Below are positions 9,001-18,900 of a stretch of DNA of 64,000 nt, in pieces. The notes under the pieces are model-generated. The model made no database searches. It was not told the origin of the DNA and saw only the letters and a list, made by a program, of their open reading frames with translations. The stretch's first letter is position 1, and every line of letters begins with the position of its first letter. A program made the position numbers and the translations under genes. Source of the DNA: Watersipora subatra. Taxonomy: Eukaryota; Bryozoa; Gymnolaemata; Cheilostomatida; Watersiporidae. Where the stretch lies: NCBI RefSeq assembly GCF_963576615.1, contig NC_088708.1, positions 28,589,191 to 28,653,190 of the forward strand, read 5' to 3'.

Positions 9001-11701
9001 CTCCACCAACTTCGCCTTCAGCTGACCCGGAGCAGAGCCCGCACAATCACTCAAAAATTTATTATATAATTTCATTGCACTAAAAAATATCGATCTCTGT
9101 CCCTTAGAAGACAAACACTTTTTCAACTTTAATTGATTTTTACTTTTTAAACGGGTATCTTGACAATGATCTATCATAAAATCTTGCAACTCTTCCATGG
9201 GGAAAGAATTTGTTAAAAACATTAGCAGGCGATACTGGAATAAAATTTCAATTGGCATTATTTTTAAAATTTTAAAATTTTTGGAAACTGTTTGATTTGG
9301 TTTAAAATTGAGTATTATTCTGATTGCCTTTTTTTGCATGATTAAAAGTTTGTTTAAATCAGTTTTGTTGCCGTGGCCCCAAAACTCGATTCCATAAATT
9401 AAAAGAGAATAGAAAAAACTGTAGTACAAATTGATCATGGTTGATTTGTCTAGGTAGGGGCGAATGAAACGTAATATTAGTAATATGTAATTAAGTTTTT
9501 TGATGAGACTTTGGATGTGTTTTTTAAAAGTCAAGTTGTTGTCTAACGTGATACCTAAAAATTGAGTCGAATCTTTGATTTGTAGTTGAGAATTGTTTAA
9601 AGAAAGGCTTAGATTATAATTTTGAGTGTTTTTAGACGGATTTTTGAAAACTACTTGAAATGTTTTACTGTTGTTTAAAATGAGTCTGTTTGATAGGCAC
9701 CATTCATTAATAATATTTAATTCCTCTTGGAGTTTAGAATTATCTGTTGAAAATATATTGGTGTCATCTGCGAATAAAATACAATCCAAAGCAGGTGCAG
9801 CATTTACTAAGTCATTTATAAAAATTAAAAATAAGAGGGGTCCTAAAATTGATCCTTGTGGAACACCAATCGTAATTGCCCTCATTTGCGAACAATCAGT
9901 ATCTGTTTTGGTAAATTGAAATCTATTTTGGAGATAACTTTGAATAAGAGAGGAAGACTTTACACTAAAATTGTAGTAAAAAAGTTTGTCAATTAAAATT
10001 TTGTGATTAATCGTATCGAATGCCTTTGAAAAATCCAAAAATACGCCCTGAGTTATATTACTTTGATCTAAATTAGTATATAAAAATTCCATTAGACTGT
10101 TTATTGCTGTAGTGGTGCTTTTACCTTTTCTAAAACCAAATTGTTTAGGCGACAAGATGTTATTGGTTTCTAAAAAATCACGTATTTGCAAAGACAAACA
10201 TTTCTCTAAAATTTTTGATAAAGCAGGAAGAATGGAAATGGGCCGGTAATTAGATGGATCTGTTCTATTTCCTTTTTTAAATAATGGAGTTACGCGAGCT
10301 ATTTTTAAACAATTTGGGAAATTAGATTGTTGTATAACAAGATTTATAAGATGTGTTAAAACTGGAATTAGGACTAGTTTATTTTCTTTTATTGCACGGA
10401 GAGAAATCCTATCATAGCCGGTTGCTTTAGGAAGACTGAAAGAATCAATTATTTGCAGTGTTTGGTAGGGGTCAATTATCTGGAAGCTAAAATCAATATC
10501 ATTTACACAGTTGTCCATAAATTTAGAAAAGTGAATATCGGAAAGTGGCAACTCATTGGCCAGTTTATTACCAACATTTACGAAATGATCATTTAAGGTC
10601 TCAGCTATATCTTGCGAGTCTGTTAGGAGTTTTCCATCTTTGTTTATGCATCTATGTTGGAAATGTATGCCTGATGTTATGTAGGCGATAGATATATGGA
10701 GGAAAGCCATTATAGTGAGGAAAGGTTTAAGCTAGAGTGACTAGCTATATTTACTCTAATATAATTTATGTTATATTATTGGAACTGTTTTTGGCCTCTT
10801 TAAACATTTTACGTGTTGAATCGTTATGCTGCGAAAAAAATATCAAACATTTTGAAAATTACTTTGGACGCTGTCAAATATCTACTATAATTTCACATCA
10901 TACATCATGTGTTGAAAAATTAACAAATATAGGTTTGATTGTATAGAATACGAATATAATATAGTATATATATAAATAATAATGTAATATAAATATAGTC
11001 ACTTGAAATGTTGCTGCATTAGTTTGCAGTTTAAAATTTTTTTTGTAAAATAATAGCTTCTATTTTATTAAAATACTATCTACTTTGCAAGCAAATGAAC
11101 GGTATGGCTGAACCATTAACTTGTAGTAATGGTGACCATTCCTATCTTTTTTTAGTCTTTGGTATAAAGAGAGGATTCATGTAGTTACCACTAGCCTAAT
11201 CTTTCATTGACAAATATTTTTCTCATTATAAAGGAGTTCATTTAGCTTTAAATTTTTAACCCATGATCATTGGTACCAAATGGTATTGGTGCCGTTTGGT
11301 ATCAATACCTTTTGGTATTTATGTATAATTTTCTCAATAATTTCTGTTTCCATGCTTTACAAATATCACCACAGGTTTACACATTCTGTAGCTAGTACAG
11401 TGTTATGGATTAGATAGGGATATAAATTTGTTTTATGAGATAAGAGATAAAGCTGAAAATTAGAAGCCAAGTCGTGAGAGGTTTGTTAATAATGAGGCTC
11501 TTGTTTGCTGTAGATCTGTCCTTGTTTGCTGTAGATCTGTCGAGCATATACAATAAGGTGCTGATTAACCTCATGTTACACGAAGATACATTTAGACTAG
11601 TCACTGCTGCCGGAATCAGTAACTGGCTGCCCGAGTTAGAAATTCATCCAATGGTGAGAGGTCAACTGCTTAATGTACTCGAAGAAATGACATCACAGTA
11701 A
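62..11701 (+). CDS. unrecognised Ser/Tyr-rich protein, 3' part of gene (5' end outside window)
   Basis: Exons read from open frames and splice sites: 62-250, 1346-1488, 1585-2050, 2269-2373, about 2521-4784, 4918-4998, 7182-7268, 8246-8299 and 11514 or 11535 to the stop at 11701. Order along the protein: a Pro-rich stretch, an acidic His/Glu segment, a Tyr/Ser/Arg-rich disordered region, then about 750 residues of Ser/Thr-rich low complexity. The last 110 or so residues, spread over five small exons, look folded and helical (LLGVPKYKYPLSIPELN, then TSSAAVLKAFVRISILQ and NKVLINLMLHEDTFRLVTAA). I do not recognise the family. The composition would suit a nuclear scaffold or RNA-processing protein, but that is inference. 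All junctions agree in phase except 2373 to 2521, where the strong donor (phase 1) does not match the frame of the big exon (phase 2). A weaker donor at 2378 or an acceptor at 2544 would repair it. The first junction uses a GC donor at 2051. Confidence 0.72.
369..1249. mobile_element. mariner-like MITE, family 2, copy 1
   Basis: Terminal inverted repeats begin TACAGTCTACGCTCCTACAA at the left and, read in reverse from the right end, TACAGTAGACGCTCCTATAA. Both ends carry TA. Further homology runs inward: the right end of this copy matches the left end of the copy at 36491-37590, so the two copies lie in opposite orientation. It is 881 bp with no long frame, so non-autonomous. It lies in an intron of the first gene, ending about 100 bp before the exon at 1346. 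The TIR style and TA target suit Tc1/mariner; the family assignment is inference. Confidence 0.72.
2521..4784 (+). CDS. large Ser/Thr-rich exon of the unrecognised gene
   Basis: A single frame stays open for about 750 codons and ends at a strong donor (GAGA|GTAAGT). The product is rich in Ser, Thr, Pro and Asn with SSS and TSS runs, and has short acidic patches such as LGEVPMDLDDSGEE near its start and NDEDELVIPGLNVV at its end. No enzyme motif, zinc finger or transmembrane segment is visible, so it is probably disordered. Its length and the lack of stops on this strand support real coding. The antisense frames of 65-113 codons inside it are shadows. The exact 5' boundary is uncertain because the best acceptor (AG at 2519-2520) conflicts in phase with the upstream donor. 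Confidence 0.75.
5420..5820 (-). mobile_element. SINE-like repeat, copy 1
   Basis: On the minus strand a tRNA-like head is visible at about 5540-5605, with an A-box-like TAGCTTAATTGGTAAG and a B-box-like AGTTCCGAGATGAAATC. It is followed by a tail that runs through a CAAACTTTGAAA motif into (AT)n at 5431-5450. The same order recurs at 6690-7080. Shared sequence continues about 200 bp upstream of the head (the GCCATTGGCAATGTGCCAGG region), so the full element is composite or longer than a simple tRNA SINE. It lies in the intron between exons 4918-4998 and 7182-7268. Confidence 0.55.
6690..7080 (-). mobile_element. SINE-like repeat, copy 2
   Basis: Diverged second copy of the repeat at 5420-5820, same orientation. 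The minus strand carries the best tRNA-like head, near 6790-6855, with A box TGGCTAAACTAGTAGGGC and B box GGTCCGAGATC at pol III spacing. An AT microsatellite lies at the tail end (6691-6702), and the region further upstream shares the motif around CATTGGCATTGTGCCAGGC. A nearby open frame (6740-6934, minus) is only this repeat. Confidence 0.58.
7866..8075 (+). repeat. 12-bp minisatellite
   Basis: About 17 degenerate copies of a 12-bp unit close to GGTGCGACAGTT, with variants at several positions. Because 12 is a multiple of 3 it yields a spurious frame reading as a V/T/A/G repeat (7884-8180). It lies in an intron of the first gene, between exons 7182-7268 and 8246-8299, and is not considered coding. 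Confidence 0.85.
8790..10690 (-). mobile_element. 5'-truncated non-LTR retrotransposon (Jockey/CR1-like LINE)
   Basis: The element lies antisense in the last long intron of the first gene. On the minus strand it carries a long intact reverse transcriptase frame, then a 3' UTR of about 150 bp ending ACGCAATAAAAATC and a TCAAA-type repeat tail at about 8792-8812. Homology to the family seems to begin near 10,660, upstream of which no endonuclease domain or ORF1 is present, so the copy is truncated at its 5' end. The uninterrupted frame suggests a recent insertion. I did not find a clear target-site duplication by eye. Confidence 0.85.
8968..10710 (-). CDS. LINE reverse transcriptase, partial
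   Basis: 580-codon frame. RT motifs run in the usual order: the NYRPISILPALSKILEK block near residues 154-170, QFGFRKGKSTTTA near 190-202, catalytic FLDFSKAFD at 224-232, GVPQGSILGP at 282-291, and the FADD form of the catalytic YxDD box at 313-316. The thumb-like and C-terminal region follows and ends in WASWDCPS. The enzyme copies the element's RNA into DNA at a nicked chromosomal target. The first 18 or so residues are probably flanking DNA read in frame, so the Met at 10710 is not a native start. Endonuclease is missing, so this copy could move only in trans, if at all. The motif style fits Jockey/CR1-type clades; a finer call needs a tree. Confidence 0.88.
   Translation of the reverse strand: MAFLHISIAYITSGIHFQHRCINKDGKLLTDSQDIAETLNDHFVNVGNKLANELPLSDIHFSKFMDNCVNDIDFSFQIIDPYQTLQIIDSFSLPKATGYDRISLRAIKENKLVLIPVLTHLINLVIQQSNFPNCLKIARVTPLFKKGNRTDPSNYRPISILPALSKILEKCLSLQIRDFLETNNILSPKQFGFRKGKSTTTAINSLMEFLYTNLDQSNITQGVFLDFSKAFDTINHKILIDKLFYYNFSVKSSSLIQSYLQNRFQFTKTDTDCSQMRAITIGVPQGSILGPLLFLIFINDLVNAAPALDCILFADDTNIFSTDNSKLQEELNIINEWCLSNRLILNNSKTFQVVFKNPSKNTQNYNLSLSLNNSQLQIKDSTQFLGITLDNNLTFKKHIQSLIKKLNYILLILRFIRPYLDKSTMINLYYSFFYSLLIYGIEFWGHGNKTDLNKLLIMQKKAIRIILNFKPNQTVSKNFKILKIMPIEILFQYRLLMFLTNSFPMEELQDFMIDHCQDTRLKSKNQLKLKKCLSSKGQRSIFFSAMKLYNKFLSDCAGSAPGQLKAKLVERLWASWDCPS
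10711..11513. other. intron remainder, no feature seen
   Basis: AT-rich intronic DNA between the LINE and the last exon of the first gene. Short open frames here have no coding character. Confidence 0.6.
11493..11540 (+). promoter_or_regulatory. duplicated 3' splice site, two in-frame acceptors
   Basis: The sequence TTGTTTGCTGTAGATCTGTC occurs twice in tandem with a 21-bp period, placing acceptor AGs at 11512-11513 and 11533-11534. Both give the same frame, so the last exon could start at 11514 or 11535. The first choice adds seven residues, LSLFAVD. Confidence 0.7.
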
Positions 11702-12114
11702 TCTTACTCTCTGTTTTCATATTACAAATGAATTATTCTTATGATTACTCCAAGTCTGTTAAACGTCTGTTTTTGGAGTTTTTTATTGACAACCATCATC
11801 AGTGTTTGTTGTTTTGTCTTCACAAAGTTGTAAAATACATTATTGATTGGGTGTCACTCTGATGGTGTTATCATACTATAAACAGACCTTCATATTAAAA
11901 ACTCATTTATAAATTTTTTTTGTAAAAATTATCCTGCTATCATCTTGAGACATAGATATGATAATAGTATATACATTATGTCCCTCATTATCATTTACAA
12001 TAGCACTTGTGTACAGCTTGTAATTGCTTTTCTTTCATTGAGTCTTTGCTATCATTTGTTTGTAATTATGGTTTATTGGGCCAAAGCCTATCTTTTTTTA
12101 AGTCACTTTCATGA

Positions 12115-12120
12115 AATAAA
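12115..12120 (+). other. candidate polyadenylation signal for the first gene
   Basis: A canonical AATAAA lies 414 bp after the stop at 11701 and before the inversin start codon. It is the most plausible 3' end signal. The two same-strand genes are therefore only a few hundred bases apart. Confidence 0.4.
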
Positions 12121-12502
12121 ATGATAGCATAAAGCTCTACTGCACTGTAACAATATTGCCTTCTCTTATTTATCATGAGTGTAAACTATTTTTAAAAGTT
12201 GTCTTCTCGTGGCATTTGGCCCAACGCTATGTAAAGCAACTCTTAGTTTGTTCAAATCCAGTCGCATTGTAGTCGAGTTCTACGAAACAAATTGCAGGTT
12301 CGTATTTCAATCGGATTGTTTCGACAAAAGAGGCGTCTTATATGACCTTGCGCTCTTTATTGATGAAGTTTTTTGCAGAGTTCCGTTGGAAGTAGGCATT
12401 TTTTTGCATATTGACATAAAAATAAACTCATTGAAAACCGTTTCTAAACAATCATTTTATACAACTTCCTATCAAAATTTGAACTTGTGGTGTTGCTTAA
12501 GA

Positions 12503-12937
12503 ATGCCGAAAAAATTTCTGTCTAAGCTTGGGTTATCTAGCAGCAAGGATAAAAAAGCTAGTAAACCTCCAAGCCGAAAATCCAGCACTGCTCATGCAAC
12601 TAGTGACCTTCAAGTAACACACCAAACAGAATATGCTGGAAGCCCTAACGGAGATTTCAACAACACTGAAATGTACAGAACCAGTTTAGCTACTTCTGAT
12701 GCGAAGGTATTGCGCAGAACTAACTCGCAAACTCCATCCCATAGCTCAGCCACGGCCTCTTTCTCCGACGACTCCAACAAATCATCAAGATTCAACAACT
12801 CTTGTATTCATAAAAGTTTAACATGGGCAAACTATTATAGTAGCAAAAACTCAGCGTCTGACGATTCTGTTTGCCAGATTTGCTTAAAGATAAACGCTGA
12901 TACTTCTTCAATTGAGCCACTAATAGCAGCATCAACG
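12503..12937 (+). CDS. INVS: inversin coding exon 1, Ser-rich N-terminal extension
   Basis: 145 codons starting MPKKFLSKLGLSSSKDKK. The segment is basic and Ser/Thr/Asn-rich, probably disordered, with one Cys pair (VCQICLKIN) near the end. It ends in phase 0 at ACG|GTAAGT and joins the short exon 14786-14842 (GLEASTITTDASKVSELAK). Vertebrate inversin has only about 15 residues here. The frame is open upstream to 12209, but I chose the ATG at 12503 because the upstream translation has no coding character and the ATG context is good. A first exon belonging to a separate transcript cannot be excluded. Confidence 0.75.
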
Positions 12938-15900
12938 GTAAGTACTTAACTATAGTTTGACGAATTTTGTGTTGCATCTCGGCTGTTTTGGAATGAAAAA
13001 AATCCTGCATGCATATTTGTATGTGCTATATTCAATCACCATGTTTTAGTTAACTTTTTTGGTGATATCCTGCTGTAAGAGCACAATTTATATGTATATA
13101 TATATATAGCCTATATACAAGCCGTGTTATGATTTGAAGTATATTCATTCCTCCATTTGAGTTTGACAAGGTCAGAGCCTTATTGATACATATCTGAAAT
13201 TATTGCGATTTATAATATTATAGAAGCATCAAACTACATAGATTGGTCAAGCGTGACCTTTGTTTTTTGTTACAGTAACCTACTGTCTACAATTTTTGCA
13301 TCCTAAATTTTGAGCACGTGATATTTAAACAACTCTAGCTACCTTTGTTGATGGTGTCACCTAACTATTGTATCAGTTTGCATCAGTCCTTTACCTCAAG
13401 TTTTTCATCGCATTAGAGTTATCAGTTGATAAAAATTAGATTTTGATGTGTGCCCATGTTTCTTTACTCCGAGAAATGTTGCTGTCTCTTCTTGAGCAGA
13501 TATTGCTTTTTCAATAAAACTTAGTAAATCCAAAGTTATTGAAGCAACTTTTAGAATATATGTGATAAGCTAACAACGCCTCGGCCAGCAAAATGATGGC
13601 TAATAGTTGTTTGCGTTTTAGTCTAATTATTCTCCTGTGTGCCTCTAACGTTATATTCATCATATTCGCTGGCTGCATCACCCCATCAATTCAAAGAAAA
13701 TACTCAACTTTCATTTTCATTAGTGTAAGTTGCATTAACGCTAATAGAGTTTTGTCTCCGATTGTGTTGGTAAAACAAGAAATATAGTGAGTTTTTCTTA
13801 CATCAGTTGAACCTTCAGAGTTCTGTCAGCTGATCCTAAAAATGATTGCATGTCGTTGCATTTCCTGAGAATGGCGACACATTTTTGATGGTTGTTCAAG
13901 TGGCAAATTTTCAAGTCCTAGACGTCAACTACTAGGGTTTTGATTGTCTGGTTGTCAAGTTGGTCTAGTCAACTTGCAATTGTTTGAGTCAATTTATTAT
14001 TGTTGCCGCGTTAACTTGTATGCATTTCAGTCTGGAAATAGTTTTACAGTATTGTTCTACAAACATTGTTTTGTAAGTTACTTTCTTAGTAGTTCACTTT
14101 TCATTATCATCTGTGACGGTTTGGTAGTCGCGCTACCTCAAGCTTTTCCCTACATGAACTTGCTCAAAATCAAGTTTACTTTTAACACAAATTAAAGATT
14201 GTCAAGGATGATTTCAAGAAATCGTACAAAATATTTCACCTAATAATACATATTAATTAATGAGGGCTACGGCTCTATCATTTTAGTTCAAAGAGAAGCT
14301 CAAGATGGATAGATAATGGGTATCCAGCATTTACGTGTCTCCATGACAAATTATAGTTATTGCTTCAGAATTAATGTTTTAGTTAAATAATGTTTTATAT
14401 AACTGCCATTCTGAAATTGAAGTTACCCTCCATCAGTCTTCGTAAAAGGTTGCTTCATTTAATCTTTTTAGCAGCTCGCTATCCATCATATCATATCATG
14501 TTGATATTTGTTACACGCTATCAATTATTAGTCAAGAAACAATAAACAGCGTGATAAATGCAATGTAATACTCACAGCGCAACCGTTTCAGTGCCGTCCT
14601 GCGTTATTAAACCTTAATGCGCTTGTAATTATGAATAACTAAAAGTCTTTTGTCAACAGATATGTTAAGTACTGACCACTGGACCAAACTAACAATACAT
14701 AATTGTTCTGTGAATACTTGAGTAGTGATACTTAGTAGTATCCAAGGTGATGGTGATAATAGCCTCGTGTTTGTAATACCAACAGGGTCTGGAGGCTAGT
14801 ACTATCACTACTGATGCCAGTAAGGTCTCCGAACTTGCCAAGGTAAGCTCTCATTTTTCTACTTCCCAGTTTTTTTTTCATATTGCACCTATTGAAAAGA
14901 TAACTCTTGCTTTATGTTAAATCAGTTGTGCTGTTTGTTTGATGAAGGGTGACCACGAGACATGCGTTTGTATTTGTAAATTATTGTGCTTAGTCTAATA
15001 CCTTTTTTAGTCTGTGGAAATCTTAGACTCGCGTCTCACCATGCAAAAACTAAATGGCATCACTCAGATGCATTCAGCAGCAGTCAATGGGGACAAGTCA
15101 CAACTCAGCAAACTCTTACTGAGTAAGTAAACAATCATTGTTTGTTGGGATCTTATCCCTGAAAGATCCAGTATAGGATCTTTGATGGATGATGGAAAAT
15201 TAATACCCTATTGTCTGCATTAATACCCTATTGTTTGCGCAGCCTGAATGCTGTGATCTAGTCAGTTAATAGATTGTGGTATCCCCATCGGTGCATTTAT
15301 TTCCTTGTATCAGTGAGTATCCGTCAGTTCACAAACAATCAGGGAGAAGTAATGTTTGAAAATGTTTTTTGTGGTTTATTATTGTACTTCATTTTATTAT
15401 AATAACAATAGATGTTGACTGAATATTGCTCTGGAATGAGTGAACCATTCATATGCCATTTTAAAGGTTGACTTGCAACCAAATTCACATTACAGTTATT
15501 TGGCATCAAAAGATTCACGTGTCTTACTCGGCTGTGTTGTAGGTACAAAATATGTGGAAATGTGAGTACAAGCTCTTAAAAGCTCAAAACGAACAGTTAA
15601 TTGCAGCCATCACGAAAACGCTGTAAATTGGAATCCCTTTCCGAAATGGCACAAAGGGGACGTAGTTGAACACGATGGCTTCTGTTTACACTTTCATGCA
15701 ACCTCATTCGTCGAAATATTTTTACAAATATACTTCATGCATTCAATAAAACCATGTCTATTGTTCTTAAGCATCTATTTCATCATCATTGTAACGCTGT
15801 CACTTTGAGCACTGATATCTCAAAACCTACCTTGAAAATTCGTTTAATTTTTCAACTTTAGCTGAAGGAGTGCATATAATCCTTTGATAAATATGAGGCG

Positions 15901-18900
15901 CCTGTTGGTCACCTGCTATAGCCAAAAAATGCTGCAGAAAAGTCCATACTTCCTCCATTTGGCAGGAAGTATGGGTCACATGATCAGATTACGACTGGAT
16001 GATTAGATCGAGCTGAAATGAAACTGTAAAGTAGCTAGCATCTATATTTGATGTGCTGAAATACGTCTGCGGTTTAATTATTTGTATGATTTTGTTGGCT
16101 AAATAAAAAACTATCTCATCTTTTAGCCAACTCCAAAGATATTGATGCAGGAGATCAATTTGGTCGCACCCCACTCATATTCTGCACGCTTGCTGATAGG
16201 TTAGAGTGTGCCGAAATTCTCCTAAAAGCCGGATGCAAAGTTGATAAGAAGGATGAGACAGGTCGGACAGCGCTTCATTGGGCAGCGCATAAGGTAACTA
16301 AATCTAATTCTCCGTTTGTCTTTAGGGTGGGCAATATTTGATGTATTCTTTTAACTGCTCATCTAGATGTGCTTTGACTAGCGAGCTATAAATAAAGTAT
16401 TACCTTTCTCATAGCTGTACTCGTGATGTTAACATTTCAGAAGACTTACATAGTTGATGAATATGACTGCAGAAACGCTATTAAAGCAAAATCCAGTCAA
16501 TTCGATATCCAAGTCACCGTTTATTTCTTACAAATTATTGAACTATGACTATGTTTCTATGACAACCGATGGCTTCTATGTTAAACGAAGAATCTATTGT
16601 TTTCTCCCTAACGTTTGTTTGTCAGTGACCGCACATTAGTTACACAGAGAGGATTGTAAGGTGTAGAATCGTCTCTTACCCTAGCTTGTCATAAACTTAG
16701 GAACTGCTTGTTGGTGAGCAGTCAGGTGAAACATCCTGATTCTTCTTCAACTTTACATAGTAGTCATGATAAAGCCCTTCAACTTCTAGGCAAGTTTACA
16801 TTTCTGTAACAATGCCCTTACAGAGTAAGTTCATCAAACCAACTTAACCACTACCGTGCTAAGAAAATAAACACGTAGTCTGCTCTTGTGATCGCTAAAG
16901 TATTCAGGAAATAAACACACAGTCAGCTCTTGTGATGGGCTAAAACTGTTTTTCATCAGTTTTAGCAAGCCAAAAAAATACATTGTATTTACTAGAAATT
17001 CCACTGTCATACAGCCCACGACCAAAGTGATATTGGGAAAAAGAAAGGGTACTGATGGTTGAGAAATGCAATATTAGCAGTCAAATGGCACTGCAATGCA
17101 ATAGGATAACTGCAATGGTAGCTGTAATGTACTGGGTGTGGGTGTTATTATATACAACAAACAGCAATAATGAAAGGAAAAGATTATATGTTTATATCTC
17201 TCCCTCTGCAATAGAAGAAATGCAATATTAGAAGTAAAATGCACTGATATTATTAGAATAACCAATATTATTAGAATAACCAATATTATTAATATAGTAA
17301 TACAGTAATAATAGAAAACCAATGCACAATTTTGTTTACATTTAAAAACGTCATAGCTAACAATATCAAGAAGTATCAAAAAGAATATCCAAACTTAGTA
17401 ATACAGTAATAATAGAAAACCAATGCACAATTTTGTTTACATTTCAAAACGTCATAGCTAACAATATCAAGAAGTATCAAGAAGAATATCCAAACTTATA
17501 ATTAAATATTGTAATAATCTCATAAGAATCGTTAGAAAAAATATCATCGTCATTTCCTTTACTTACACTGCGTTGGACATCAGTTAGAATACCCAAGTAC
17601 TCAAAATTGTCTAAAATGTCAGTTTGAAATCGGCAAAAATGAAATGATTTCAGTACTCCTACGTTAATTACAGAAACCTTCGGCAATTCGACAATGCTAT
17701 AGACTGGTGAAATGTGCACGTTATTTTTTCGTGAAATGCGCACGCATCGTTCTATTCTCTGTCGCTCGGCGTTTCAATTTCCGGTCTTAACTTTGATAAA
17801 AGTGAGGCTTAGCAAGTTTTAATAACGATTTTCGTCCAAATAAATCTGTCTATTTGTGTATAATACGATCAGATGGGTAAGTTTTAAGATAATGCCGACG
17901 GTTTACAAAGACTTGGTAACATATTTAAATAGGCTTATATGTGTTTTGTATCGTTATTATACTTTAACGACTCTACAAAACAATGGTTAAATTCGTTGAT
18001 GAAATTTCGAGACAAGGGTTCGTCTCATTGTTGATGAATAATTTTCGGGAGTTGTGTGCACATGTGCATTTATCATAAATCTCCCAACCAATCGCTTCGC
18101 TCGTGTTTGGTCGTGGAAAAATATTTTTATTTGCTCTACTTATCTCAAGTAATCTCATATCATATTGGCTAGTTTATCCCAAAACAAGTTTCATAGTAAT
18201 ACAAAGAAAGATCTTTTGAGAAAAAAATACTTCATTATTGATTAAACTACAACGTCCTCCGATGAATATATGTTGTCATGTCAATACCATTTTATCTTAT
18301 GTGAACATTTGCTTACCTTGAGACACTGGATTAACCAACTGTGGCAAAGTTGATATGGACTGTACCAATCCTTGCTAGCTATACTGATAGTTTGTCTTTA
18401 GCTATTGTTGCATTTGCTACTAAACATGACAATAGGTGTGTTTTGTAGCTTTTGAGATGCTGCAAAGGTTTGTTTTTGTACCGATTTTAGGGTCACTACA
18501 AGTGCCTCAAGCTGCTCCTCAGCAAGGGAGCCAACTGGAAAGAGAAGGATAATGAGGGGGAGACAGCTCTCCATCTTTCCACCAGACACAAATCTTCCAA
18601 ATGTCTCAATCTGCTCAAACTTCACTTGGCTCCGGGAGAGGTTGATGACCAAGACAACAACAAGGTGCGGGAGTTGAGAGGTTTTTAACACATTTCTCAG
18701 AGAAATCTGGAAACTTCCTGTTTAGGTCATTGCTACATGTTAAAATTCTAGCAACAACCTGGTATTGTGAAGCATCATTATTCACCCGCCATTGGGATAA
18801 AACTTTAATCAGAGTTCAAACTTGAGTAGATAGCCCAATTTATCTCCCCTTACCACAGCAGGTAGAAGGTTGTCCACACTATGCCATAATCTACACTGTT

